A stretch of 64,000 nt of DNA from Stutzerimonas kunmingensis (GTDB lineage: Bacteria; Pseudomonadota; Gammaproteobacteria; Pseudomonadales; Pseudomonadaceae): the NCBI RefSeq assembly GCF_014764705.1, contig NZ_JACXXG010000009.1, forward strand, positions 1 through 64,000. Direction: 5' to 3'. The notes beneath the pieces were generated by a model, which was not told the DNA's origin, ran no database searches, and saw only the letters and a program-made list of their open reading frames with translations. Both the position numbers and the translations under genes were made by a program. Below, one piece after another: positions 34,039 to 42,893 of this stretch. Within the stretch, counting starts at the first letter, position 1; each line of letters begins with the position of its first letter.

Positions 34039-35064
34039 ATGACAGAGCAGGCGTTGTTGTTGGTTAATCTGGGTTCGCCGGCCTCCACGGAAGTCGCTGA
34101 TGTACGCCGCTACCTCAACCAGTTTCTGATGGATCCGTACGTTATTGATCTGCCGTGGCCGTTGCGGCGCCTGCTGGTCTCGCTGATCCTGATCAAGCGC
34201 CCCGAGCAATCGGCGCATGCGTACGCCTCGATCTGGTGGCCGGAAGGTTCGCCGCTGGTGGTGCTGAGCCGCCGTCTGCACGAGGCGGTACGTCCGCACT
34301 GGACGCAAGGCCCGGTGGAGCTGGCGATGCGCTACGGCGAGCCCTCCATTGAGACCACGCTGACGCGTCTGGCCGGGCAGGGCATCACCCAGGTCACCCT
34401 GGCGCCGCTTTATCCGCAGTTCGCCGACAGCACCACGACGACGGTCATTCAGGAAGCGCGCCGGGTCATCCGCGAGCGCGGACTGTCTCTGCAGTTGTCG
34501 ATCCTGCAGCCGTTCTACGACCAGCCGGAGTACCTCGACGCGCTGGTAGCCAGTGCCAGGTCGCATCTGCAACAGGATTTCGATCATCTGCTGCTGAGTT
34601 TCCACGGGCTGCCCGAGCGTCACCTGCACAAGACCGATCCAACCGGCGCGCACTGCCTGAAGGGCGATGATTGCTGCCAGCGTGTCGAGGGCGAGGTACT
34701 CGCCAGCTGCTACCGCGCGCAGTGCATGCGCACCGCCGCCGGCTTCGCGGCGCAGGCCGGGTTGCGTGACGATCAGTGGTCGGTGTCTTTCCAGTCGCGC
34801 CTCGGCCGCGCCAAGTGGATCGAGCCCTACACCGAGACGCGTCTCGACGAGCTGGCGCAGCAGGGCGTGAAGAAGCTGCTGGTGATGTGCCCGGCCTTCG
34901 TCGCCGACTGCATCGAAACCCTCGAGGAGATCGGCGATCGCGGTCGTGAGCAGTTCATCGAGGCGGGTGGCGAGGAACTGGTGCTGGTGCCCTGTCTGAA
35001 TACCCACGAGGATTGGGTAAAGGCGCTGGTGACACTCTGCGGTCGCGCGCCTCTGGCGCTCTGA
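34039..35064 (+). CDS. hemH: Ferrochelatase
   Basis: 341 residues. It inserts ferrous iron into protoporphyrin IX, the last step of heme b synthesis. Seen: [66 protein letters not shown] (active-site His), [17 protein letters not shown] and [15 protein letters not shown] (catalytic Glu). GTCAGGAAAG precedes ATG 34039. Its product removes the photosensitiser protoporphyrin IX, which gives the link to a light regulon a plausible sense. Confidence 0.95.
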   Translation: MTEQALLLVNLGSPASTEVADVRRYLNQFLMDPYVIDLPWPLRRLLVSLILIKRPEQSAHAYASIWWPEGSPLVVLSRRLHEAVRPHWTQGPVELAMRYGEPSIETTLTRLAGQGITQVTLAPLYPQFADSTTTTVIQEARRVIRERGLSLQLSILQPFYDQPEYLDALVASARSHLQQDFDHLLLSFHGLPERHLHKTDPTGAHCLKGDDCCQRVEGEVLASCYRAQCMRTAAGFAAQAGLRDDQWSVSFQSRLGRAKWIEPYTETRLDELAQQGVKKLLVMCPAFVADCIETLEEIGDRGREQFIEAGGEELVLVPCLNTHEDWVKALVTLCGRAPLAL

Positions 35065-35075
35065 CCGCAGGCTCG

Positions 35076-35102
35076 GGGACGCATCGCGCGGTGATGCGTC
35101 CC
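35076..35102. terminator. Hairpin between convergent hemH and GGDEF-EAL genes
   Basis: GGGACGCATC (35076-35085) pairs with GATGCGTCCC (35093-35102) over 10 bp with a 7-base loop. There is no U-run. It sits between two gene ends 41 bases apart. Confidence 0.5.
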
Positions 35103-35105
35103 ACG

Positions 35106-37763
35106 TCAGGCTGTCACGCCGTCGTCCGCCTCGGTGCTGCGAACCAGCTCCTCGAACGCATCTGCCGATAGCGGTCTACCGAACAGATAACCCTGATAGC
35201 GATGGCAGCCATTGGCGAGCAGCATCGCCCGTTGTGGCTCGCTTTCGACGCCTTCGGCGATGACCTCCAGGCCCAGACCGGTCGCAAGGGCGCAGATGGC
35301 CCGCACGATGGTCAGGCTGCTGCTGTCGTCCGGTAGGCGGCGAATAAAGGTCTGGTCGATCTTCAGCTGATCCAGCGGCAGCTGCTGGAGATAGCTCATC
35401 GAGGAATAGCCGGTACCGAAGTCGTCGATGGCGAAACGGATGCCGTGCTGCTTGAGCCGCGTCATGCGGGCGATCGCTTCGGGCATGTTGTCCAGCAGCA
35501 GCGTTTCGGTCAGCTCCAACTTCAGTCGGGCCGGATCGGCACCACTCCCTTCCAGCAGCTCGAGCACCCCCTCGACGAAATTGTCCTGGTACAGCAGGTG
35601 TGCACTGAGGTTTACCGAGAGGCTGAGGTGGGCGAATTCCGGCGTTTCGGCCCAGCGCGCCAGTTGTGCGCAGGCCTGCGCCAGCACCTGTTGATCGAGG
35701 GTGTGGATCAGACCGGCGTGTTCGGCCTGGGCGATGAATGCCGCTGGAGTGAGTAGACCGCGCAGCGGGTGCTGCCAGCGCACCAGCGCCTCGGCGCCAA
35801 TGATGCCTTCGGTCTGCTCCAGCTGCGGCTGGAAATTGAGTATGAATTCGCCGTTCTTCAAGCCCAGGCGAATATCTTCCTCCAGACGCAACCGTTCCTG
35901 CACGGCCAGCTGCATGCGTGGATCGAAGAAGCGCAGGGCGTTCTTGCCGGAAATCTTCGCTTCGTACATCGACATGTCTGCGCGCTTCATCAGCTCGTCG
36001 CTGCTGCTGGCTTCGGCACCGAACAGCACCACGCCGATACTGGCGCTGCTGTACAGCGCGAGATCGGCCAGGCGATACGGCCGGTCCAGTGAGTTCAGCA
36101 GCTTCATGCCGATGTGCTCGGCCTGGCCCGCTGCGCGTAGCGGGTCATCGCCGAGGTTCTCCAGCATCACCACGAACTCGTCGCCACCCAGGCGCGCCAC
36201 CGTGTCGCTGGCGCGCACCTCGGCGTGCAGACGTTCGGCGGCGATGCGCAGCACCTGGTCGCCGGTCTGGTGCCCGTGCAGGTCGTTGATGTTCTTGAAG
36301 TTGTCCAGGTCGATGAACATCAGCGCGCCCAGCTGATTGCCGCGGCGGCTGGCGGCCATGGCCTGGTGCAGGCGGTCGAGCAGCAGCCGGCGGTTGGGCA
36401 GACCGGTCAGCGGATCGTAGAACGCCAGATTATGAATCCGCTCTTCGGCCGCCTTACGATCGGTGATGTCGGTAAAGGCGGCGACATAGTGAGTCACTTC
36501 TCCGAGCGCGTTGCGCACCGCGCTGACGGTCAGCCATTCGGGAAAGATCTCGCCACTCTTGCGCCGGTTCCAGATTTCGCCTTCCCATACGCCGGTGGTT
36601 TCGATGCTCGACCACATGGCGCGATAGAACTCCGGGCCGTGCTTGCCGGACGCGAGCAGAGCGGTGGTCTGACCGATGGCTTCGGCGGGGCTGTAGCCGC
36701 TGATGCGGGTGAAAGCCCGGTTGACCCGCAGGATGCGGCTCTGCGCGTCGGTAATCAGCATGCCCTGTTGCGATTCGAAGGCGATGGAGGCGATCCTGCG
36801 CTCCAGCTCGCTGTTCACCCTCTCCGTGATATCGCGGCTCAGCCAGACCACCGCGCGCTTTTGCCCTGGTGGTTGCTCCAGCGGTAATGCACGACCTTCG
36901 AACATCCGTATGCCAACCCGTGTCGGTAAGCTGTATTCGATTAGCTGCGGCGTATCGCTGTTCAGCGTCTGTCGGATGTAGTCGAGGTAGCGCTGTTGGT
37001 CCGCTTCCGGCATAGCGTCCTGCACGGTTTTGCCGCGCAGGCGGGTGGCTTCGTCATACAACAGATTGCGTTCTGAGCAGATCACGTCCAGGCAGCGACC
37101 GTCCTCGTCGACCACCAGTAGCGGGTCAGGTATAGCTTGGCCTATGGCGCGCAGCCGGGCTTCGCTGAAGCGCAGCGCCTGCTCGATCTTGTCGCGCTCC
37201 AGCAGATCCTTGAGCAGGACGCCGAGGGTCGCGGTGGCGATGGGCAGCGCCAACAGCGCTGGCAAGGCAGCTTCCCGTACGGCGGCGGCGCCGAGCCCGT
37301 TGGGCAGCATCAGTGCAACCAGCGCCAGCGCGCCAAGGTGCAGCAACACGCCGAACGTGAGCAATTGCCAGAAGCCGATGCTGACCAGACGCTTGCGATA
37401 TGCACAGCCATAGGCGAGCCCCAGAGCGATCGGCAACACCACGTTCGCCAGCCCCGGTACCACACCGGGCCCGCCCAGCCAGAGGCGGTAGGCGCCAGCC
37501 AGGGTGCCGGCGATCGTGGCCACCAGCGGCCCGCCGAACAACCCGGCCATGCTCAGCACCACGGTGCGCGCATCGAGGATGATCCCGGTGTGGCCGACGC
37601 TGGTGATCAGCATGCCGATGATGCAGGCGCTGCCGAACCAGAGTCCGGCGAGCAATTGAGCGGAGAGCTGACCGCTCCGGTTCCAGCTGCGGGTGGTAAA
37701 GGCCAGCAGCCAGCACAACGCGAGCAGCATGACCGCGTTCTGTACGACGGCATTGAGAGTCAA
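35106..37763 (-). CDS. 5TM-PAS-PAS-GGDEF-EAL cyclic-di-GMP protein
   Basis: 885 residues. A LytS-type 5-helix membrane sensor (about 1-185) is followed by two PAS domains (about 195-315 and 325-440). The GGDEF domain has the intact active site VARLGGDEFVVMLENLG. The EAL domain has GAEALVRWQHP, LKLELTETLLLDN, FAIDDFGTGYSSMSYL and VIAEGVES, so both synthesis and hydrolysis of c-di-GMP are possible. No strict RxxD inhibitory site was noticed before GGDEF. The gene lies alone between hemH and the LOV gene; whether it is light linked is unknown. Confidence 0.92.
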   Translation of the reverse strand: MTLNAVVQNAVMLLALCWLLAFTTRSWNRSGQLSAQLLAGLWFGSACIIGMLITSVGHTGIILDARTVVLSMAGLFGGPLVATIAGTLAGAYRLWLGGPGVVPGLANVVLPIALGLAYGCAYRKRLVSIGFWQLLTFGVLLHLGALALVALMLPNGLGAAAVREAALPALLALPIATATLGVLLKDLLERDKIEQALRFSEARLRAIGQAIPDPLLVVDEDGRCLDVICSERNLLYDEATRLRGKTVQDAMPEADQQRYLDYIRQTLNSDTPQLIEYSLPTRVGIRMFEGRALPLEQPPGQKRAVVWLSRDITERVNSELERRIASIAFESQQGMLITDAQSRILRVNRAFTRISGYSPAEAIGQTTALLASGKHGPEFYRAMWSSIETTGVWEGEIWNRRKSGEIFPEWLTVSAVRNALGEVTHYVAAFTDITDRKAAEERIHNLAFYDPLTGLPNRRLLLDRLHQAMAASRRGNQLGALMFIDLDNFKNINDLHGHQTGDQVLRIAAERLHAEVRASDTVARLGGDEFVVMLENLGDDPLRAAGQAEHIGMKLLNSLDRPYRLADLALYSSASIGVVLFGAEASSSDELMKRADMSMYEAKISGKNALRFFDPRMQLAVQERLRLEEDIRLGLKNGEFILNFQPQLEQTEGIIGAEALVRWQHPLRGLLTPAAFIAQAEHAGLIHTLDQQVLAQACAQLARWAETPEFAHLSLSVNLSAHLLYQDNFVEGVLELLEGSGADPARLKLELTETLLLDNMPEAIARMTRLKQHGIRFAIDDFGTGYSSMSYLQQLPLDQLKIDQTFIRRLPDDSSSLTIVRAICALATGLGLEVIAEGVESEPQRAMLLANGCHRYQGYLFGRPLSADAFEELVRSTEADDGVTA

Positions 37764-37940
37764 GACAGAATCCTAGGGCGCAACCGCCCACTGCAGGATG
37801 GTGAAATGGCGATTTGCCAGTATCCCATATCCACCGCTACCGAGTAACGGCACTTAGGTAGGGTTGTCCGGGTACTTGAGGGCGCAGCGCTGCCGCATCG
37901 TTGAGCCAACGGCCCGCCGGACGCGGGCCGGGCGGCGTGC

Positions 37941-38381
37941 TCAGTTCTGCGCGAGCTTTGCCTTCAGTTCGCGAATCTCGGCTTCCAGCGCTTCGACGCG
38001 TTGCAAGGCGTCGACCTCGGCGGTGACGTTCTTCTGGATGCCGATGAAGTAGGTCAGCTGATCGGCCTCGTTGAACACCGGCGTAATGGAAAGCTCGTTC
38101 CAGAACGGCGTGCCGTCCTTGCGGTAGTTGCGGATGATCTGGCGGCACGGCTGGTTGTTCTTCACCGCCTCGCGAATGGCCTGCAGGGCCGGCTGGTCGC
38201 GGTCCTCGCCCTGCAGGAAGCGGCAGTCGCGGTAGAGGATGTCGTCCACCGCATAGCCGGTCAGCCGCTCGAACGCCGGGTTGGCGTAGATCAGGATGTT
38301 GTCATCGCCTTCCTGTTCGGCGACCACGATTCCGTCGTTGGAGGCTTCGATAACCAGTTGCAACAGCTTGGCATTGATCAT
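37941..38381 (-). CDS. Short LOV blue-light photoreceptor (SB-LOV type)
   Basis: 146 residues: one LOV/PAS core and a C-terminal helix, with no output domain. The flavin-binding motif is RDCRFLQGEDRDQ with the photo-adduct Cys at residue 53. NPAFERLTGY and NYRKDGTPFWNELSITPVFN are also strict LOV signatures. It closely matches the P. putida SB1/SB2-LOV proteins as I remember them, which are needed for light induction together with PplR-type MerR proteins. The C-terminal EALEAEIRELKAKL helix is a likely dimer or partner contact. AGGATG lies before the ATG. No TGTACA site is seen before it. Confidence 0.92.
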   Translation of the reverse strand: MINAKLLQLVIEASNDGIVVAEQEGDDNILIYANPAFERLTGYAVDDILYRDCRFLQGEDRDQPALQAIREAVKNNQPCRQIIRNYRKDGTPFWNELSITPVFNEADQLTYFIGIQKNVTAEVDALQRVEALEAEIRELKAKLAQN

Positions 38382-38618
38382 GTCACGACATCCTGAAAGG
38401 GCATGCCGCGCATTCTAGAACAACTTGGCCCGCTCGGTGCCCTGCAGGTGCCATCAGTGGCCTGTTTAGCAAGTTCAGTTGGTCAATTTCGGCGCCTATG
38501 GCCCCGATACTGCGTTGCTGCTCCTCACCATAGCCCGCTATGACTCGTCGCAGCGCCTTGTCTCGGAAGCATGGTCATCCGAACGTGCCTCAACCAACTC
38601 ACCGCACAGGCCACCCGC

Positions 38619-39146
38619 TCATTCGTTGCGTTTGCGGAAGAACAGGGTGACCTGTCCCACCTCGACGCCAAACTTGCTCATGAACGAACGGTTGGCCAGG
38701 GTGTTCTCGTCGATCAGGTACATCCAGTCGTCCAGGTGTACGTCGTAAACCTTGTCATCCACCGGCAGGCTGAGCACGTAGCGCCAGCGCAGGGCATTGC
38801 CGGCCACTTCGCCAACGGCCTCGCCGACCACGTCTGCAGCCGTGCCGCGCCAGTGCCCCGGGCGTTCCTCGGTCAGCGTCCAGACGCGTTGCTGGGTAGT
38901 GCCGTCGCTGTAGCGGAAGTGTTCGTCGAGGATCAGCTTGTCGCCATCGAGGCTGCCTTCGATCTCGACATGAAAGCGCTTGACGACCTCGCCGGAGCGC
39001 TTCTGGAACATGCCCCAGGCATCCACCGTGCCGACGAAATACTTGCGCAGATCAAGCTGCGGCTCCTCGTCTCGGTAATGCTCGACATCGACGGCGGTGC
39101 AGCTGAGCAGCAGCAGGCAGCAAGCCAGGATCAGTACCTTTTTCAT
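38619..39146 (-). CDS. DUF3833 family lipoprotein
   Basis: 175 residues with a lipoprotein signal ending LLLLSC (Cys16). Family segments are LDLRKYFVGTVDAWGMFQKR, GLDGDKL-type ILDEHFRYSDG, RVWTL, GNALRWRYVLSLPVDDKVYD and FDDWMYLIDE-like text. Function is not established; the fold is thought to be lipocalin-like. It is the last gene of the folE operon. Its ATG overlaps the stop of the MFS gene. Confidence 0.85.
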   Translation of the reverse strand: MKKVLILACCLLLLSCTAVDVEHYRDEEPQLDLRKYFVGTVDAWGMFQKRSGEVVKRFHVEIEGSLDGDKLILDEHFRYSDGTTQQRVWTLTEERPGHWRGTAADVVGEAVGEVAGNALRWRYVLSLPVDDKVYDVHLDDWMYLIDENTLANRSFMSKFGVEVGQVTLFFRKRNE

Positions 39147-40381
39147 GATTTCGTTTCTCCGCAGGGCAGGGAAGTGAGCAGCCGCGCCGCCAGTAGCTTC
39201 AGCAGGCAGGGCAGGCCGGCGTAGACCAGCGCAAGGTTCCAGCCGGCCGCGGTGCCCGGTTGGTAGTCGCTCAACGCCAGCAATGGCAAAGCCAGACCGG
39301 CGAGTGCCAGCGCCAGCTTGGCGAGAAAGCTCCACAAGCCGAAGTAGGCGGCGGTGGAATCACGGTCCTCGACTGGGATGATGTCGGCCAGCAGCGCTGG
39401 TGGCAGAGCCAGATCGGCTCCGAGGGCAAGGCCGGACATCATGCAGACGCCGGCATAGGCCCAGGCCGAGCCCGGTTCCAGCAGCACCGCCCAGATAAAA
39501 GCGGCGCAGGCCGTGAGCATACCGATCCGCCAGCTGCGTCGTTTGCCGATGCGATCGGCCAGACGGGTCCAGAGCGGCAGGCCCAATGCGCCGCTGATGA
39601 AGTACAGCGCCAGGAACAGCCCGGTCAGTCGCGCCAGTTGCAGGCGGTCGGCGATGAAGAACAGCGCCAGGGTGGCCGGAATCGCCACGGCCACGGCATT
39701 GATGAAGTAGACGCCCGCCAGCCGCTGGAACGCACGATTGCGCAGCGGCAGTCGCCAGCTGCTGGCTTGCGTGCGCACGGCGCGATGGGGGCGTGGGGCG
39801 CCGAACAACAAGGTCGCCGTGCCGAGAAACAGCAGCACGGCGAAGGTGGCGGCGAAGGTTGCCAGTGCCGCGGCCATGCCATATTGCGTCGCCAGCACGG
39901 TAGGCAGCACGCTGGCGAGCACCACGCCGAACAGCCCGGCACCTTCGCGCCAGGCAGCGACTCGGGTGCGGGTATCCGGCTGGTCGGAGAGGCGCGCGCC
40001 CCAGGCCAGATAGGTAATGTTGATCAGGCTGTGCAAGGTATAGGTGAGCGCCAGCAACGCGCCGAGCCAAGCGGCTAGGCCGAAGCTGCCGAAGTTGCCG
40101 GGTGGGATCAGCAGTGCCGCCATCGCCAGGCTCAGCAACACAGCCGCGCCGCCGAGCAGAATGGTCCAGCCGCGTGGTGAGCGACGATCGATAAGGCGGC
40201 CAAGCCAGGGGTCTTGCACGGTGTCCAGCAGACGGGCGAGAAACAGCACGGCGCCGGTCAGCGTCAGACCGAGGCCGAGATCGGCCGCATAGAAATTCGG
40301 TACCAGCACATAGATCGGCAGCATGGCCATCGCCAGCGGCAGGCCGAGCATTCCATAGGCTGCCAGCGCCGGGCTTTTCAT
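39143..40381 (-). CDS. MFS transporter (sugar:cation symporter-like)
   Basis: 412 residues with about 12 membrane helices. FLARLLDTVQDPWLGRLIDR and SLINITYLAWGARLSDQPDT resemble the GPH/MelB branch of the major facilitator superfamily. LTRLADRIGKRRSW lies in the second half. Substrate unknown. Members of this subgroup recur next to DUF3833 and chalcone-isomerase-like genes in light-responsive clusters. The gene overlaps both neighbours by 4 bases. Confidence 0.85.
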   Translation of the reverse strand: MKSPALAAYGMLGLPLAMAMLPIYVLVPNFYAADLGLGLTLTGAVLFLARLLDTVQDPWLGRLIDRRSPRGWTILLGGAAVLLSLAMAALLIPPGNFGSFGLAAWLGALLALTYTLHSLINITYLAWGARLSDQPDTRTRVAAWREGAGLFGVVLASVLPTVLATQYGMAAALATFAATFAVLLFLGTATLLFGAPRPHRAVRTQASSWRLPLRNRAFQRLAGVYFINAVAVAIPATLALFFIADRLQLARLTGLFLALYFISGALGLPLWTRLADRIGKRRSWRIGMLTACAAFIWAVLLEPGSAWAYAGVCMMSGLALGADLALPPALLADIIPVEDRDSTAAYFGLWSFLAKLALALAGLALPLLALSDYQPGTAAGWNLALVYAGLPCLLKLLAARLLTSLPCGETKS

Positions 40382-40896
40382 CGCTGGCCCAGCAGGTTGC
40401 GCCGCAGCTTCTGGTCGCGGCTGCGCGGGTCGAGCCAGATGGCGAAGAAGGCGTCGGCGAACGCAGCGTCGGCGACCTCATGCTGCAGGCGATCATTCAC
40501 ATAGAAGCGGCAACCGCGCCCGGGCAAGAAGACGCCGGTGATTCGGTCACCCGCCTCGACATCGACGAAGGCCTGCTGCATGTCTGCGCGCCAGCGGCGC
40601 AGCTGTTCGGCTTCGAGCGGCTCGCCGGAGAGTCGCTGAATCTCTTCCAGGCTGGTGCGAACCAAGTCGTCGCGGCTGATGGAGCGGTGATAGGTCAGTT
40701 CCAGTGCGAACGCCGTCCGGGCTTGCAGCGGCGCGGTTTCGCTCCACAGGCGCGCGTCATAGATGCGCAAGCCGAAAAAGCGCAACTGGCCTTCGCCAAT
40801 CAGTCGCGCCTGCGGCACGGCTTCGCGCCAGCTCGCCGCTGCGATCAGTGGGATCAGCGACAGCAGGCTGGCGAGCACAACGCGGCGGATATTCAC
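40378..40896 (-). CDS. Chalcone isomerase-like periplasmic protein
   Basis: 172 residues from GTG 40896 with a signal peptide (RRVVLASLLSLIPLIAAASW). The mature part matches the chalcone-isomerase-like fold: LIGEGQLRFFGLRIYDARLW, FALELTYHRSISRDDLV, QQAFVDVEAGDRITGVFLPG and AFFAIWLDPRSRDQKLRRNL. Bacterial members are thought to bind fatty acids or other hydrophobic ligands; no true chalcone isomerase activity is implied. It overlaps the MFS gene. Confidence 0.82.
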   Translation of the reverse strand: MNIRRVVLASLLSLIPLIAAASWREAVPQARLIGEGQLRFFGLRIYDARLWSETAPLQARTAFALELTYHRSISRDDLVRTSLEEIQRLSGEPLEAEQLRRWRADMQQAFVDVEAGDRITGVFLPGRGCRFYVNDRLQHEVADAAFADAFFAIWLDPRSRDQKLRRNLLGQR

Positions 40897-40906
40897 GACA
40901 TCGTGC

Positions 40907-41278
40907 TCAGCGACTGCCGGCGAGGGTGATCGAGACCGAGTCGGCAAAGCGCAGCGCGTGGGGCTTGTCGACTTCCACCTCGGCGTAGCTCACCGCGGGA
41001 TGTGCCATCACCAGGTCGAGGATTTCCTGGGTCATGCGCTCGAGCAGGGCGAAGCGGTTCAGCTCGACATGACGAATGATCGCCTTGGTGATGGTGCGGT
41101 AGTTGAGCGCCTGCTCGATGTCGTTGTCGCGCACCGCCTCGACCGCCGGGTAGAGGATGCTCAGGTTGATCAGCACGTCCTGGCGGTTGAGGATCTCGTC
41201 CTCGTTGATGCCGATGTAGGTGCGCAGGCGCAGATCCTTCACCCGGATGCGCGCCATGCCAGGTTCCAGGCGCGGCAT
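40907..41278 (-). CDS. folX: Dihydroneopterin triphosphate 2'-epimerase
   Basis: 123 residues of the FolB/FolX fold. [56 protein letters not shown] and [19 protein letters not shown] fit FolX better than FolB. It epimerises dihydroneopterin triphosphate made by FolE, in the pterin pathway. ATG 41278 overlaps the folE stop (TAATG). A second ATG seven codons in is also possible. Confidence 0.85.
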   Translation of the reverse strand: MPRLEPGMARIRVKDLRLRTYIGINEDEILNRQDVLINLSILYPAVEAVRDNDIEQALNYRTITKAIIRHVELNRFALLERMTQEILDLVMAHPAVSYAEVEVDKPHALRFADSVSITLAGSR

Positions 41279-41835
41279 TACTGGCCCCTCCCGATCAGCT
41301 GTAGAAATTCCATCCGTGTGTTGCAGGAGCTGCGGAAGGCGCCGAGCATCACCGAGGTGTTCATCACCGAGTTCTGCTTCTCCACGCCGCGCATCATCAT
41401 GCACATGTGCTTGGCTTCGATGACCACCGCAACACCAGCGGCGCCGGTGACTTCCTGAATGGCTTCGGCGATCTGGCGGGTCAGGTTTTCCTGGATCTGC
41501 AGGCGGCGGGCGAACATGTCGACGATTCGCGCAATCTTCGACAAGCCCAGCACGCGCCCGGTGGGGATGTACGCCACATGGGCCTTGCCGATGAAGGGCA
41601 GCATGTGGTGCTCGCACAGGGAGTACAGCTCGATGTCCTTGACGATGACCATCTCGTCGTTGTCCGAGGCGAAAAGCGCGCCGTTGACGATCTCTTCCAG
41701 GCTGCGGTTGTAACCGCCACACAGGTATTGCATCGCCTTCGCCGCGCGTTGCGGCGTGTCGCGCAGACCTTCACGCTCCGGGTTTTCACCCACCCCGGAC
41801 AATATTTCGCGGTAATGACCAGGCAGATCGTTCAT
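41278..41835 (-). CDS. folE: GTP cyclohydrolase I
   Basis: 185 residues. Converts GTP to dihydroneopterin triphosphate, first step of folate and pterin synthesis. Active-site and zinc residues are visible: [36 protein letters not shown] (Cys and His ligands), [32 protein letters not shown] and [17 protein letters not shown]. It is first in a five-gene minus-strand operon behind TGTACA-type sites. Light-induced folE is known in P. putida; folates also serve as photolyase antenna. Confidence 0.93.
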   Translation of the reverse strand: MNDLPGHYREILSGVGENPEREGLRDTPQRAAKAMQYLCGGYNRSLEEIVNGALFASDNDEMVIVKDIELYSLCEHHMLPFIGKAHVAYIPTGRVLGLSKIARIVDMFARRLQIQENLTRQIAEAIQEVTGAAGVAVVIEAKHMCMMMRGVEKQNSVMNTSVMLGAFRSSCNTRMEFLQLIGRGQ

Positions 41836-41899
41836 GACGGTTCCTTTCGTAAGGCGGGCGCTGTTGTGGATGCACAGCGGGTACTGGATGCAATAAAGC

Positions 41900-42031
41900 T
41901 ATACGAATATTCGTTGTTGTACAGATAAATGTACAGGAATATTCTACTGAAACGAAAGCTGCTTCGCTGGAACCCGCAGTTTGGCAGGCAGAGAGCAATT
42001 GCCTGGCTATGCGGACAAGCGAATCTGTACA
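41900..42031. promoter_or_regulatory. PplR-type operator cluster in the folE divergent region
   Basis: TATACG (41900) is 12 bases from TGTACA (41918), the exact spacing of T(G/A)TACA-N12-TGTA(C/T)A. A further TGTACA lies at 41930. GAATATTC flanks the pair at 41905-41912 and 41937-41944. On the other side TATGCG (42008) is 12 bases from TGTACA (42026), 12 bases before the DUF6482-like ATG. Both divergent genes thus have a candidate site. Confidence 0.65.
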
Positions 42032-42042
42032 GGTATCCGAAT

Positions 42043-42357
42043 ATGAAACTGAGCGTATCGAGGTTGAGGCTACGTATTGCGCTATGTCTCGGCCGAATAG
42101 AGCGGGTCGAGCTGCATGGTTTGCGCTGCTGTGGATACAGCGCCTGGGTGGTCGAGCGCAGCGGTCGCCGGCGGCAGTTCGCCGTAGGCCAGCGTAACGT
42201 CTGGAGCGACCAGGGCAGCTTGAAGCGGGAGCTTCGGGCGTGCGGTGTGCGCGAGGTCTACTGGCGGCAGCCGGTCAGCCATGACGAGATGATCGGCCGC
42301 CCGGCAGCTGTGGAGTTCGGGCTCGGCCTGCGCATGCCGCTGCTCGCACAGAACTAA
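42043..42357 (+). CDS. Small conserved protein, DUF6482-like
   Basis: 104 residues. An N-terminal IERVELHGLRCCGYSAWVVE segment and a C-terminal YWRQPVSHDEMIGRPAAVEF resemble DUF6482 proteins of pseudomonads, whose pattern includes HDEM. No enzyme motif or membrane segment is seen. The ATG at 42043 comes soon after a TGTACA site. The last 4 bases overlap the end of the convergent DCC gene. Function unknown. Confidence 0.55.
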   Translation: MKLSVSRLRLRIALCLGRIERVELHGLRCCGYSAWVVERSGRRRQFAVGQRNVWSDQGSLKRELRACGVREVYWRQPVSHDEMIGRPAAVEFGLGLRMPLLAQN

Positions 42358-42800
42358 CGGTGATCTTCGGTTGTGCCGTCAGCGTTCGACGGCTTCTGCG
42401 GGACGTTGCACTGGGTGGCACAACGATTCGCACCGTCGGGATGCGGCAGCCAATCCAGATGGGGGCGTAGCACGGCGAACAGCTGGTAGCCGAGCAGTAG
42501 CAGCGGGCGCAGTGGCCGCCAGCCGAGCGGGGTGGCCCAAACGCCGTGGCCCGCCAGACGCCAGCTCCAGTAGGTAGCGTCCACGCCAGTCAACCAGACT
42601 CCGCTGGCGCTACGCGCATGTAAGCGCCTGCGCAGTTGCGTTACGTCTCGGTCGAGGCCGTCGGAGTTGAAGTCTGCAGCGCTGATATCGACTAGTAGCA
42701 GCCGTGCAGGATCGGCCTTTTTTTCTAGCCAGCGGACTTCACGGGCGCAGAGCGGGCAGGCGCGATCGACATAGAGCGTCAACGGCAGATCGGGCGTCAT
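42354..42800 (-). CDS. DCC-family thiol-disulfide oxidoreductase-like protein (DUF393)
   Basis: 148 residues with a thioredoxin-like start: LTLYVDRACPLCAREVRWLE, where CPLC is the DCC-family redox pair, then LLVDISAADFN and a helical region with a hydrophobic stretch (PLRPLLLLGYQLFAVLRPHL). Activity is unproven. It is divergent from the second MerR gene, sharing a 93-base control region that contains a TGTACA site, and is convergent with the DUF6482-like gene. Confidence 0.82.
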   Translation of the reverse strand: MTPDLPLTLYVDRACPLCAREVRWLEKKADPARLLLVDISAADFNSDGLDRDVTQLRRRLHARSASGVWLTGVDATYWSWRLAGHGVWATPLGWRPLRPLLLLGYQLFAVLRPHLDWLPHPDGANRCATQCNVPQKPSNADGTTEDHR

Positions 42801-42818
42801 TTCATCGCACCTCGGGTT

Positions 42819-42864
42819 TGTACAACGTTTGTAGAGGGTATGCTGCGAAACGCTGGGTTACAAT
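42819..42864. promoter_or_regulatory. TGTACA site and promoter before second MerR gene
   Basis: TGTACA (42819-42824) and TGTAGA (42830-42835) lie between the divergent DCC and MerR genes. TACAAT at 42859-42864 is a good -10 for the MerR gene; no strong -35 is seen at 17 bases. Autoregulation is likely. Confidence 0.5.
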
Positions 42865-42893
42865 CTCGGCATTCTCTTCCAGCGAGCCGCCCC

